A stretch of DNA of 64,000 nucleotides from Sporofaciens musculi (GCF_009830285.1 NZ_WUQX01000001.1:868501-932500), one strand, 5' to 3'; positions 53,252-61,142 are shown, counted from the first letter of the stretch. Translations and numbers: made by a program. The notes: generated by a model from the letters alone, not told the origin.

Positions 53252-53338
53252 GCGTTTGGGGAGATACACAGTAATCCGCAGACTATCTTCCATATCAGAT
53301 ATTTTCTATACTGTATGGAAAATAGGAGGAGGTTTGAT

Positions 53339-53668
53339 ATGAAAAATAGTCTAGCAGACATACACCCGGAACTTGTATGCGAATGGTCGGAGGGCAACCT
53401 GCCGCTTACCCCCGATACAGTAACCTACGGCTCAAATAAAGAAGTATGGTGGAAAGGGGCTTGCGGGCATGAATGGCAAGCCAGTGTAAAAAGCCGTTCT
53501 TCTGGTGAGAACTGTCCTATCTGCTCTGGAAAAAGAGTCGTTGAGGGTATTAATGATTTAGGAACGTTAGAACCTGAGCTTGCATTGGAGTGGTCGGAAG
53601 AAAATATAAGTTTAAAGCCGTCTATGCCGAAGTTGGTTCAAGTGCTTTCAAGTTTTCGCGAGTGGTAG
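53339..53668 (+). CDS. Treble-clef zinc-ribbon domain protein, truncated
   Basis: A 109-residue protein with one full repeat of the treble-clef zinc-finger family (HPELVCEWSEGNLPLTPDTVTYGSNKEVWWKGACGHEWQASVKSRSSGENCPICSGKRV) and the start of a second (EPELALEWSEENISLKPSMP). These proteins usually have many repeats fused to an endonuclease-like domain. This one stops early, so it is probably a fragment. AGGAGGAGG precedes the ATG. Confidence 0.65.
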   Translation: MKNSLADIHPELVCEWSEGNLPLTPDTVTYGSNKEVWWKGACGHEWQASVKSRSSGENCPICSGKRVVEGINDLGTLEPELALEWSEENISLKPSMPKLVQVLSSFREW

Positions 53669-53701
53669 TGTAAAATATAAAAATTGTACATTGTTTACCT
53701 T

Positions 53702-53742
53702 TGGTAGCGATTTATCTTAACGGAAAATCAGCTACCTTTTTT
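53702..53742 (+). terminator. Probable intrinsic terminator
   Basis: GGTAGC and GCTACC flank an AT-rich loop, followed by TTTTTTATTTTT. The rest of 53669-54008 contains only a weak 74-codon frame. Confidence 0.5.
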
Positions 53743-53761
53743 ATTTTTAGCAGTAGAATCA

Positions 53762-53986
53762 GTGCAAATCTTTTATAGAACTATTCACGTAACCTGCTAT
53801 AATCCGTTTAGTCATTTTATAGCAGGTAGGGATAGTGGGCGGTTGTCCTTTGAACAGAAGTATATTATCCACACTTTGCACCGGAACAGTTCTTCCCAGT
53901 ATTACCATCTAATGTTAATGACCCAAAAAAAAGAGCTTGTTAAACAGAAGATGAAAGAGCATACCTTCAAACCTGCAAAATATTGA
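53762..53986 (+). CDS. Weak hypothetical ORF
   Basis: A 74-codon frame (MQIFYRTIHVTCYNPF) without a clear RBS or recognisable domain. Its end (MTQKKELVKQKMKEHTFKPAKY) is basic and helical. It may be the remnant of a larger gene or non-coding. Confidence 0.2.
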   Translation: MQIFYRTIHVTCYNPFSHFIAGRDSGRLSFEQKYIIHTLHRNSSSQYYHLMLMTQKKELVKQKMKEHTFKPAKY

Positions 53987-54008
53987 CGGTGCCGTATTGA
54001 AGCCTATT

Positions 54009-54422
54009 TTATATAACCATGAGTAGTGTGCCTACACCAATTAGGACACATCCTGCAATGGACTTTGGTGTGAATTTCTCATGTAGGAAGATAAATGCAA
54101 GCACAAGCGTAATGACAACGCTTAATTTATCAATAGGAACAACCTTTGACGCTTCGCCCATTTGGAGGGCTTTATAATAGCACAGCCAGGATGCGCCTGT
54201 AGCCAGTCCAGAAAGGATTAGAAACAGCCAGCTTTTTTTCCCAATACTGGAAATCCCGCCCTGAGCGTTTGTTAAAAACACCATCCCCCATGCCATGAGG
54301 ACCACAACCACTGTACGGATTGCTGTCGCCAGATTGGAGTTTACACCCTCAATCCCTATTTTGGCCAGTATTGATGTGAGAGCCGCAAAAATAGCTGACA
54401 GCAGGGCAAACACAAACCACAT
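54009..54422 (-). CDS. EamA/DMT-family small transporter
   Basis: A 137-residue protein with four to five hydrophobic helices and a single EamA repeat (WFVFALLSAIFAALTSILAKIGIEGVNS, then VPIDKLSVVITLVLAFIFLHEKFTPKSIAGCVLIGVGTLLMVI). Single-repeat EamA proteins work as dimers, like the EmrE-scale members. It is divergently transcribed from the TetR gene, whose operators lie in the shared upstream region, so it may be a regulated efflux gene. Confidence 0.8.
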   Translation of the reverse strand: MWFVFALLSAIFAALTSILAKIGIEGVNSNLATAIRTVVVVLMAWGMVFLTNAQGGISSIGKKSWLFLILSGLATGASWLCYYKALQMGEASKVVPIDKLSVVITLVLAFIFLHEKFTPKSIAGCVLIGVGTLLMVI

Positions 54423-54587
54423 AAAACCATCTCCTTTTCTGCTTTGCTCCCTGGATTTACGGGCAAAGGTTTTATATTACATCTGCTTTATAAACGATTA
54501 TGTTCTATGGATCATCTTATCATAAGCCAGACGATATTTCCATTCTATTTGGTTTCTAATCATATTTTCCATAGGGCTAAAAACGAA

Positions 54588-54636
54588 TTGACTTCCTAAT
54601 GATATTAGGATACACTATTCCTAACGATGTTAGGAA
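54588..54636 (+). promoter_or_regulatory. TetR-gene promoter with two palindromic operators
   Basis: The -35 TTGACT is at 54588-54593 and the -10 TACACT at 54611-54616. The 17-base spacer is itself a palindrome (TCCTAATGATATTAGGA, 54594-54610). A second palindrome, TTCCTAACGATGTTAGGAA (54618-54636), covers the transcription start. Centre-to-centre distance is 25 bases. This is strong evidence for autorepression. Confidence 0.78.
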
Positions 54637-54648
54637 TGGAGGAAAACT

Positions 54649-55209
54649 ATGCCAAGACACGGACTTACGAAAGAGGAGGTAGTTAAAGCAGCAGCAATAT
54701 TAGTAGAAGAACAAAGGTATGAAAATTTAACAATGCACAAATTGGCTGCTAAGCTAAATATAAAGCCAGCTTCACTATATACGCATATTAAGGGAATTGA
54801 TGAATTATATATATCCCTTAGCCATATGGCATTGAGTCAGTTAAGCGATAAGCTCTTGAGTGGGGCGAAAGGAAAGACAAAGGAAGAAGCGCTTCGAGGG
54901 ATAGCCTTCTCGTATCATGATTATGTGAAACAAAATCCTGAGATGTACCGTATTATTATGAAAGTTCCTCATAGTAATTTAGAAAATTTGGTTGAGGCAG
55001 GACGGAAGGTTAAATCAATTTTATTTAAAATACTATCCCAATATACGAAAGAAAAAACAAATATTATTTATTATTCCCGATATTTTCATAGCATTTTACA
55101 CGGCTTTGTTTCATTGGAAACAGCAGGATTTTTTGATGACGAATTTTCAGTGGAGGAAAGTCTGTCTAATATCGTAGATGATTTTATCAGGCAGCTTGAA
55201 AGCAGATAG
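54649..55209 (+). CDS. TetR-family regulator (WHG-type C-terminus)
   Basis: A 186-residue protein. The N-terminal helix-turn-helix (LTMHKLAAKLNIKPASLYTHIKGIDEL) is followed by a ligand domain containing the family-type segment YFHSILHGFVSLETAGFF. RBS ATGGAGG lies upstream. Two palindromic operators in its own promoter imply autorepression and possibly control of the divergent EamA gene and the downstream PEBP gene. Confidence 0.87.
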   Translation: MPRHGLTKEEVVKAAAILVEEQRYENLTMHKLAAKLNIKPASLYTHIKGIDELYISLSHMALSQLSDKLLSGAKGKTKEEALRGIAFSYHDYVKQNPEMYRIIMKVPHSNLENLVEAGRKVKSILFKILSQYTKEKTNIIYYSRYFHSILHGFVSLETAGFFDDEFSVEESLSNIVDDFIRQLESR

Positions 55210-55231
55210 CTGGTTTGTTGGAGGTATGGAA

Positions 55232-55696
55232 ATGAATAGTTTAATTTTTGAATGTAGTAATATGAAAAATGGAGAAAAATTTCCGGTAGAACATACAGGA
55301 CGGGGGAGGGATATTTCTCCTGAATTTATCATACAAAATCTATCTTCATATGCAAAGACTCTTGCCATAATTCTTGAGGATATAAAGCATCCGGTCTTTA
55401 AGGATTTTACTCATTGGCTGATCTTTAATATACCAGCCAGAGAAAAGATAGACGGAGATATTCCGGGCGGGAAAATTCTTTCATGTTTAGGAAACGCCAG
55501 ACAGGGAATCGGTTATGGTTTGTATAAGTATGCCGGTCCCAAACCGCCCAAAGGCAGGCAGCATTTATATCGTTTTACAATGTACGCCCTTGACAGTGAG
55601 ATAGATTTAACAGGATTACCTACAAAAAAACGTTTTATGAAAATGGCAAAGGGACATATTATTCAGCAGGGGAGTATTGTTGGCAAATATGAGTAA
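55232..55696 (+). CDS. YbhB/YbcL-type PEBP (Raf kinase inhibitor-like) protein
   Basis: A protein of about 154 residues with the PEBP pattern ISPEFIIQNLSSYAKTLAIILEDI, THWLIFNIP, GYGLYKYAGPKPPKGRQHLYRFTMYALD. The ATG at 55232 is 7 bases after GGAGG. It follows the TetR gene by about 20 bases and is probably in its operon. The bacterial role is unclear; PEBPs bind small anionic ligands. Confidence 0.82.
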   Translation: MNSLIFECSNMKNGEKFPVEHTGRGRDISPEFIIQNLSSYAKTLAIILEDIKHPVFKDFTHWLIFNIPAREKIDGDIPGGKILSCLGNARQGIGYGLYKYAGPKPPKGRQHLYRFTMYALDSEIDLTGLPTKKRFMKMAKGHIIQQGSIVGKYE

Positions 55697-55714
55697 TGGT
55701 TTGGCGCTTTTTTG

Positions 55715-55745
55715 TTGACTTAAAGCGCACTTTATAGTTTATACT
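55715..55745 (+). promoter_or_regulatory. MerR-type promoter with 19-base spacer
   Basis: TTGACT (55715-55720) and TATACT (55740-55745) are separated by 19 bases, the spacing typical of MerR-activated promoters. It lies before a MerR remnant. Confidence 0.55.
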
Positions 55746-55798
55746 AATTAAAATGATAAGGCTCAATAAAATTTGCTCACAAAGAGAGGTGGGATGAT

Positions 55799-55946
55799 AT
55801 GCATTCAGCAAAGGAGACTTCAGAAATAACAGGGCTTTCATACCGATCAGATTTTTTACAGAGAACTATTAAAAGAGCCCTCGTATAAGGGAATAACATA
55901 TATCGAAGAATGGAAGATGTTCAAACACGGAGACAGAAAAGTATAA
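55799..55946 (+). pseudogene. MerR-family regulator remnant
   Basis: Starts MHSAKETSEITGLS, the beginning of a MerR helix-turn-helix, then breaks off after about 15 residues. A second frame (FYRELLKEPSYKGITYIEEWKMFKHGDRKV) could be the protein's C-terminus. An internal deletion plus frame change would explain the roughly 150 remaining bases. Confidence 0.5.
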
Positions 55947-55964
55947 TCGCAAAGGAGAAAGAAA

Positions 55965-56198
55965 ATGCCCTATATTACAGTAGAAAGTGGAACTTTATCA
56001 GATAAGCAAAAAGAGGAATTGATTAAAAGATTAACGGAAGTATCCTCTGAGATTATGGAAGTGCCACAGGAGTTTTTTGTGACAACTATAAAGGAAGTAC
56101 CTGACATAAATTTTGGTATCGGTGGCAAAACGATTGATAAAGTAAAAGCGGAGTATATGCAAATTTTTGTGAATAAAAACTTGCATGTTCATGAATAA
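55965..56198 (+). CDS. 4-oxalocrotonate tautomerase-family protein
   Basis: A 77-residue protein with the catalytic N-terminal proline after Met (MPYITVESGTLS) and the family pattern KQKEELIKRLTEVSSEIMEVPQEFFVTTIKEVP. Such enzymes tautomerise keto-enol substrates as hexamers. AAAGGAGAAAG precedes the ATG. It lies directly after the MerR remnant, which may once have regulated it. Confidence 0.83.
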   Translation: MPYITVESGTLSDKQKEELIKRLTEVSSEIMEVPQEFFVTTIKEVPDINFGIGGKTIDKVKAEYMQIFVNKNLHVHE

Positions 56199-56260
56199 AC
56201 AAGTATAATAAAATATAAACAAGATAAAACGATTGCAAACATGAAGTTGAGGCATTTATT

Positions 56261-57043
56261 ATGTTTATGGAAGAACGTCAAAAGGATATTGTAAGTAAAA
56301 TAAACGAAACGGGACGAATCCTGGTTTCAGAAATTCAGAAATATTATCAGGTTTCTGCAGATTGTGCAAGGCGGGACTTAAGGATATTGGAAAGCAAAGG
56401 ATTGCTGCAGAGAACACACGGCGGCGCCATTGCAGTTAATCCAAAAGAAATTTATCCCGCCACAACATACAATCCTGTAGATATAAAAGAAATACGGACT
56501 GATTACTTGGCGGTTGCCAAAAGGGCGGTGGAATATATTGAAAACAAGGATGTCATTTATATTACCACATCTTTGGTTGGATATTATATGGCTGAAAATT
56601 TGCCGGAAGATATTACAATTACAGTATTAACTAATTCCGTTAGTATAGCAGAGGTGTTGCGGAAAAAAATGAATATATCCGTTATATTATTGGGAGGGGA
56701 AATGTCCCATCGCGGTCACTGCCATGATTTTTATACCATTCAAATGGTAGAAAATATCCGAATGGATAAAGCTTTTATGTCCCATGCGGCATTATCTTTG
56801 GATTTTGGAGCGTCTATTCACGATCCTGCCGGTGTGGAATTTGGAAAAGTCGTTATGAAGAACAGTGGGATGAATATTGGATTATATCCGTCTAAAAAGA
56901 TGGGAAAAAATTCCATTCATTCTGTATGCAGGGTAAGTGATTATGATTTACTGATTACGGATAATAATATATCTGAGGATTTTCTGATACAGATAAGGGA
57001 ACTTGGAGTGGCTATAGAAACAGTTAATTTGAAGGGAGTATGA
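56261..57043 (+). CDS. DeoR/GlpR-family transcriptional regulator
   Basis: A 260-residue protein. The N-terminal DeoR helix-turn-helix (RQKDIVSKINETGRILVSEIQKYYQVSADCARRDLRILESKGLLQRTHGGA) is followed by a sugar-phosphate sensor domain. It overlaps the kinase gene by 4 bases (ATGA), so the two are translationally coupled. This suggests control of a phosphorylated metabolite made by the kinase. Confidence 0.87.
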   Translation: MFMEERQKDIVSKINETGRILVSEIQKYYQVSADCARRDLRILESKGLLQRTHGGAIAVNPKEIYPATTYNPVDIKEIRTDYLAVAKRAVEYIENKDVIYITTSLVGYYMAENLPEDITITVLTNSVSIAEVLRKKMNISVILLGGEMSHRGHCHDFYTIQMVENIRMDKAFMSHAALSLDFGASIHDPAGVEFGKVVMKNSGMNIGLYPSKKMGKNSIHSVCRVSDYDLLITDNNISEDFLIQIRELGVAIETVNLKGV

Positions 57044-57654
57044 AATTGTATTTTATATTAGTGACAGGTATTCCGGCAGCAGGAAAAAGCACTATGGCAG
57101 AAGCCATATCAGAAAGATTGAAGCTGCCTGTTATTTCAAAGGATACCATAAAAGAATTGCTGTTTGATCATGTTGGTTTTCAATCGAGAGCAGAAAAAGT
57201 AAATCTTGGAATTGCAAGCATGGAAATTATGTATTATGCTGCAGGTCAGCTTATGAAAGCAGGACAACCGTTTATATTAGAGAATAATTTTGAATATTCA
57301 TCAGAACATGGAATAAAAAATCTTTTAGAAAAATATCAATATTCTGCATTGACCATCACATTAACAGGTGATTACAAAGTGATTTACCAGCGTTTTCAGG
57401 AACGAGAAAGCAGTCCTGACAGACACAGAGGGCATGTTGTGAATGACTGTTATCCAGAAAAGGATAATCTAAATGCCCTAAAGACAGAAACCATTTCTTA
57501 TGAAAATTTTGTTTGTGGAATAGAAAAAAGAGGATTTGATGCCTTTTGGGTCGATGGCAAAAAGATTAAAGTTGATACAACAGATTTCTCAAAAATTAAT
57601 ATGGAAAAGTTGTTTTCACAAATTGAGGAATGGAAGGAGGAAGGTAACCTATAG
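57040..57654 (+). CDS. P-loop kinase/AAA ATPase, zeta-toxin-like
   Basis: A 204-residue protein with Walker A VTGIPAAGKSTMAEAI near residue 9 and the pattern LPVISKDTIKELLFDHVGF typical of small-molecule kinases such as gluconate/shikimate kinases and zeta-like ATPases. The substrate is unknown. Pairing with a DeoR regulator favours a sugar or nucleoside kinase. Confidence 0.75.
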   Translation: MKLYFILVTGIPAAGKSTMAEAISERLKLPVISKDTIKELLFDHVGFQSRAEKVNLGIASMEIMYYAAGQLMKAGQPFILENNFEYSSEHGIKNLLEKYQYSALTITLTGDYKVIYQRFQERESSPDRHRGHVVNDCYPEKDNLNALKTETISYENFVCGIEKRGFDAFWVDGKKIKVDTTDFSKINMEKLFSQIEEWKEEGNL

Positions 57655-57669
57655 CTCAAATAAACATGT

Positions 57670-57715
57670 TAAAAAATTTCTGGGGCAGAGTTGGCTTATA
57701 GAAGTCAACTCTGCC
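57670..57715 (-). terminator. Terminator on the minus strand beyond the left inverted repeat
   Basis: GGCAGAGTTG..AAGTCAACTCTGCC (57684-57715) forms a roughly 14-bp stem. Read leftward it is followed by CCAGAAATTTTTT. It would end recombinase transcripts, and also transcripts from the nearby promoter if the segment were inverted. Confidence 0.7.
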
Positions 57716-57780
57716 ACAATTTAGGACTATCTATTTATCGACAGCCATATCTTTTTTTATTATTATATCCATTTCATTAT

Positions 57781-57807
57781 TTTCACAGATTACTCTAATC
57801 TGCGAAA
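57781..57807 (+). repeat. Left 27-bp inverted repeat (candidate recombination site)
   Basis: TTTCACAGATTA-CTC-TAATCTGCGAAA is an almost perfect palindrome with an asymmetric 3-base centre. It matches the reverse complement of the right copy (59227-59253) in 26 of 27 bases. Confidence 0.8.
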
Positions 57808-57837
57808 AATCACGTTTTTATCCCTCAAATACGGTCT

Positions 57838-58965
57838 TTATGGAAGTTCGTGACCCAAATATTGACCATAAATAGCTGCTAACGAGTTCATATGCTGCCG
57901 TTTGGTTTCGATGGTGGGGTGCACGTAACGATTCAGGGTAATCTTTACATCTGAGTGGCCCAATATCTCGCTTAAGCTTTTGATATCCGCTCCGCTGTTG
58001 ATATAGTTTGTGGCAAAAGTGTGCCGCAGACTGTGAAAATTTTTATGCCCTATGTCTGTAGCCAGCAGATATTTCCGAAATTTATTCTGGTAGGTCCTTG
58101 GATCCAAAGGCTTATTGTTATGTAACACATATTTCCCCGCATTTTTGTAATATGGAAAAATCAGCTTTACCAATTCATCCGATAAAGGTATTTCACGCTT
58201 TGAATATACACTTTTGGGCTCTCCTTCCAAAAGAACTGTCCGGGTTTCCTTTCCGTCCATGGTAATCCTCTGTACCGTAGAATTTACATGCAGCATTTTC
58301 CTTTCAAGATCAATATCCTGCCATTTCAAAGCACAGATCTCACCCAGACGCAGACCGGTGGAAATGCAGATCACAATCCCCAGCTTAAAAACGTCCATTC
58401 CGTCATACAGATGGTGCAGCAGACGGGTCTGTTCTGTCTGGCTAAATATCTCGACCGGCTTATTTCCTGTTTTCTGCCGCTGATTTGAATATCTGATTTT
58501 TTCTGTGTGATAATTCGATGCCGCATAAGATAGGATCTGGTTCATGACACACGAAATACTTTTCTGCACACTGTCCGACAGAACCTCGTTGTTTTCATTC
58601 TGAAATATCTGTGACAAAATATCCTCATTAAGCTTTGCCAGTACCAGATTTTCCATTTTTTCTTTAATATGTTTTTGGTAGATAAAACGGTATTTGATAA
58701 AAGTAGCATGCTTTTTCGTACTTTTGACTGTGGCAAGCCATTTATCTGCCACCAGATAAAATGGGACGTCTCCTGCACATTTCCGTATTTTTGACATATA
58801 TTGCGTATCCATTTTTGCCGCAGATAATTTTTCTTTTACCTCGCTGTAGCTTTTGGCATATATGGAATGAACCACATTCTTTTGGGACTGGGGTTCATAT
58901 GCAGAATACCGTCCCTCCCAGCGTCCATCCTTCCTCTTCCTGATATTTTCTCCGCGCCTTGACAT
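57838..58965 (-). CDS. Tyrosine recombinase inside the candidate invertible segment
   Basis: A 375-residue integrase-family protein. The arm-binding-like N-terminus (IRKRKDGRWEGRYSAYEPQSQ) and SAM-like domain (about 60-160) precede the catalytic domain with Arg in STGLRLGEICALKW, His-x-x-Arg in FHSLRHTFATNY, His in ILGHSDVK and Tyr in LNRYVHPT. I chose the ATG at 58965, preceded by AGGAGG. It ends 30 bases from the left repeat. No attachment-site-type direct repeats or other element genes are visible, so a DNA-inversion role fits better than that of an integrated island. Confidence 0.85.
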   Translation of the reverse strand: MSRRGENIRKRKDGRWEGRYSAYEPQSQKNVVHSIYAKSYSEVKEKLSAAKMDTQYMSKIRKCAGDVPFYLVADKWLATVKSTKKHATFIKYRFIYQKHIKEKMENLVLAKLNEDILSQIFQNENNEVLSDSVQKSISCVMNQILSYAASNYHTEKIRYSNQRQKTGNKPVEIFSQTEQTRLLHHLYDGMDVFKLGIVICISTGLRLGEICALKWQDIDLERKMLHVNSTVQRITMDGKETRTVLLEGEPKSVYSKREIPLSDELVKLIFPYYKNAGKYVLHNNKPLDPRTYQNKFRKYLLATDIGHKNFHSLRHTFATNYINSGADIKSLSEILGHSDVKITLNRYVHPTIETKRQHMNSLAAIYGQYLGHELP

Positions 58966-59130
58966 ATTAACATTCCTCCTGACCACTTTTTTTACCCATA
59001 ATAAAATAGATTCAGGGAAAAGGAACGTTTCTCATAAACTTTTGTCTGCCATATGTGTATTCTATAATGTCTGAAGTCGGGAATAATGGAAGGGAAAACA
59101 TGGAAATAGGGCAGAAACAGGATTATTTGG

Positions 59131-59159
59131 TTGACAAATCAAAATGCCTCCTTTATAAT
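59131..59159 (+). promoter_or_regulatory. Perfect-consensus promoter reading out of the candidate inverton
   Basis: TTGACA (59131-59136), exactly 17 bases, then TATAAT (59154-59159). It is surrounded by a dyad GCCTC...ACATATGT...GAGGC (about 59145-59178), a possible operator. It points right, across the right repeat, toward the TnpB-like gene. The remaining gap 58966-59388 has no convincing gene. Confidence 0.8.
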
Positions 59160-59226
59160 TACATATGTAAATTGAGGCGAAAACTGATTTTATATTTGAA
59201 AATTGATGTTTTTGTTTATGGTAGAA

Positions 59227-59253
59227 TTTCGCAGATTAGAGTAATCTGCGAAA
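59227..59253 (+). repeat. Right 27-bp inverted repeat (candidate recombination site)
   Basis: TTTCGCAGATTA-GAG-TAATCTGCGAAA has perfect 12-base arms around a 3-base centre, in inverted orientation relative to 57781-57807. Confidence 0.8.
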
Positions 59254-59388
59254 GAATTATAGCGTAACCGTTGAGCGCATATTGAGATTAAAAAGACTAC
59301 CGGAAATGCTGTGGTGCGCAGATTTGCGGAGTATACAAGACCATCTGGTGCTTGGCCTGGCTTATCTGGCATGGAAGGGTCGATTAGT

Positions 59389-60726
59389 ATGAAAGGACAT
59401 AAAGATACCATATATAAGACCGTTTATCAATATAACCAGATTCCACTTTCCGCTGCTGACATAGAACGGCTACAGGAAATCGCCAGAGACTGCCGGCAGG
59501 TCAAAAATTATGTTTATGACCGTTATAGTGGGATTCGCAGTCTCTCGAAGCTTCATCCAGGTTATACCATTCAGAATGAGATGACAAAAAGCGGGCTGCG
59601 GGAAAAGCTGGGTCTTCCGTCCGTGTATTTCTACCTGTCTGTTTTTGACGCACTAGGGGATATCAAGAGTCAGTGGACGCGTACAAAAAGCCGGGTGGGA
59701 CAAAATATCCGGAACAATCCGAACCTGTCGCCAGAGGATAGGCATTATCTGCGGTTCGTCATGAAGCAGAGCCAATGTTTTGAGTCGGTGTTAATGGGAG
59801 GGGAGCCAAAACTTGTGGGTGTCTGGAAAGAGAGATACGCAGACGTCCAAAAGGACGTGGATACCCATCGACTGAATCAGTACCTGCGCAGGCAGGTGCG
59901 GCGATGCAGAAATAAACCCCATACCGATGCGGCAGACGGTTTCTTGGCTTCACCAAAGGGATATCGGTATGCAGACCATGGGATATACCTCTCTATGAAA
60001 GAAAGCCGCAGGAGGCTGTTTATCCCTCTGACAGACAATAATCGTTACAGCTGCCAGATTTACGTGCGGCTTTATCCTGAGAAAAGAGGGCTTACGTTAA
60101 ATGTGCCCATAGAGGTAAAGCAGAGACATCCTGCTGGATACAGCGGAGAGATGGGGCTCGCCATGGGGCTTAAATGCATGTTTGTGACTAATCGGGGCAG
60201 GGCTTATGGAGAAAAATATTTGGAGTACCAGTCTGCGCTTACAGACTATGTGCAGAAAAGGCTGCCCCGCCACCAGAGGAATGCGAAAAATAATCCCGGT
60301 ATGAAAAAATACAACGCAGGCAAGGCGAGATTGGAAGAAGCAATGCACAATTATGTGAATGAGGAGATCAATCGGATGCTGGATACAGAGAAACCAGGAG
60401 TGGTCTATCTTCCAAAGCTGCCGCCAAAGTCAAAGGCTGGCTTCAACCGGAAGGTAAACGCTACCGTCAATATGTGGCAGAAAGGCTTTGTAAAAAGCAG
60501 GCTGCTTCAAAAATGTCGCGAGCGGTCCATTGAATTGGTTGAAGTATTCGGTAAAGGGATCAGCATCCAATGCAGCCGTTGCGGAGCCGACGGGGTGAAA
60601 GAAAAAGATGTGTTTCGCTGTCCATCCTGTGGGATAGAGATGCCGGAAAGGCAGAACACCGCAAAGAATGTCCTGAAAAGGGGATGTGCGCTGCGAGAGG
60701 ATGGGGTTGTGGAGAATAAACTCTAA
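59389..60726 (+). CDS. TnpB-family protein lacking RuvC catalytic residues (TldR-like)
   Basis: A 445-residue TnpB/IS605-OrfB-type protein, starting at the ATG at 59389, with GGAAGGG 9 bases upstream. The N-terminal RNA/DNA-binding half has the pattern LGLPSVYFYLSVFDALGDIKSQW. The C-terminal zinc finger (C395, C398, C411, C414) is intact. The RuvC-I Asp is replaced by Ala258 (GLAMGLK for G-D-G-type). No acidic residue is found in the RuvC-II strand (VVYLPKL, about 337-343). The RuvC-III Asp is Gln422 (ERQNTAKN). No tnpA is nearby. This matches nuclease-dead TnpB repressors (TldR); RNA-guided binding is inferred. Confidence 0.8.
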   Translation: MKGHKDTIYKTVYQYNQIPLSAADIERLQEIARDCRQVKNYVYDRYSGIRSLSKLHPGYTIQNEMTKSGLREKLGLPSVYFYLSVFDALGDIKSQWTRTKSRVGQNIRNNPNLSPEDRHYLRFVMKQSQCFESVLMGGEPKLVGVWKERYADVQKDVDTHRLNQYLRRQVRRCRNKPHTDAADGFLASPKGYRYADHGIYLSMKESRRRLFIPLTDNNRYSCQIYVRLYPEKRGLTLNVPIEVKQRHPAGYSGEMGLAMGLKCMFVTNRGRAYGEKYLEYQSALTDYVQKRLPRHQRNAKNNPGMKKYNAGKARLEEAMHNYVNEEINRMLDTEKPGVVYLPKLPPKSKAGFNRKVNATVNMWQKGFVKSRLLQKCRERSIELVEVFGKGISIQCSRCGADGVKEKDVFRCPSCGIEMPERQNTAKNVLKRGCALREDGVVENKL

Positions 60727-60990
60727 AAAGAAGTTCATTAAGAATAATTCTGTGGATGAACGTACCGTGAGGATGCGTTTGACCAAAACCGGGGAACGGG
60801 AATAGGAACGCGGAAGAATTCTATTGATAGAAAAAACAAAGACGGCATTGGAAGCCGGTTCCTGCGGGAGCCGGGTATTGGGTATGCCAGGACCCATGGG
60901 AACTCAAGACGCGGAATTCTTGCGTATGAGAAGTACCGGGAGCGAAGCAGGCAGGTCAAAAGCACCTGTCGGCATCACCTGTAAGGGTGA
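60727..60990 (+). ncRNA. Candidate omega-like guide RNA downstream of the TnpB-like gene
   Basis: Directly after the stop codon the sequence is rich in stems. GTTCAT pairs with ATGAAC (60733-60760). AAGAATTC (60814-60821) pairs with GAATTCTT (60914-60921) and encloses GGTTCC/GGAGCC and CGGC/GCCG stems. GGCAGGT (60950-60956) pairs with ACCTGTC (60964-60970). TCACC pairs with GGGTGA (60975-60990). TnpB guide RNAs normally occupy this place, with the guide at the 3' end. The 90-codon frame over it has no homology or good RBS. Confidence 0.55.
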
Positions 60991-61142
60991 CAAAATGTGC
61001 CTTATTAAAAATAACAAAAAATCATTATTAAAAATAATCTACAGAAAGGCTTGTCTGCAGTCCTTGCTTTATATTAGGGAAGATATTTCTCAATAATCAA
61101 GAGGCGGTAGAGAGCATAAAACATTTCTGCACTACGCCCGGC

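Noticed and set aside
57781..57807. The palindromic repeats as plain transcription terminators
   Set aside because: Neither copy is followed by a T-run, and their near-identity across 1.4 kb is not expected for independent terminators; not fully excluded.
57781..59253. The 27-bp repeats as direct attachment sites of an integrated island
   Set aside because: As direct repeats the central three bases (CTC versus GAG) and one arm base disagree; as inverted repeats only one base differs. No island genes other than the recombinase are enclosed.
59055..59267. 70-codon frame between the recombinase and the TnpB-like gene
   Set aside because: It spans the consensus promoter, its dyad and the right inverted repeat; no RBS or family.
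60824..61096. 90-codon frame (MIEKTKTALEAGSCGSRV...) after the TnpB-like gene
   Set aside because: It lies across paired stems, has no good RBS, has odd composition and no recognisable domain; a structured RNA explains the segment better.
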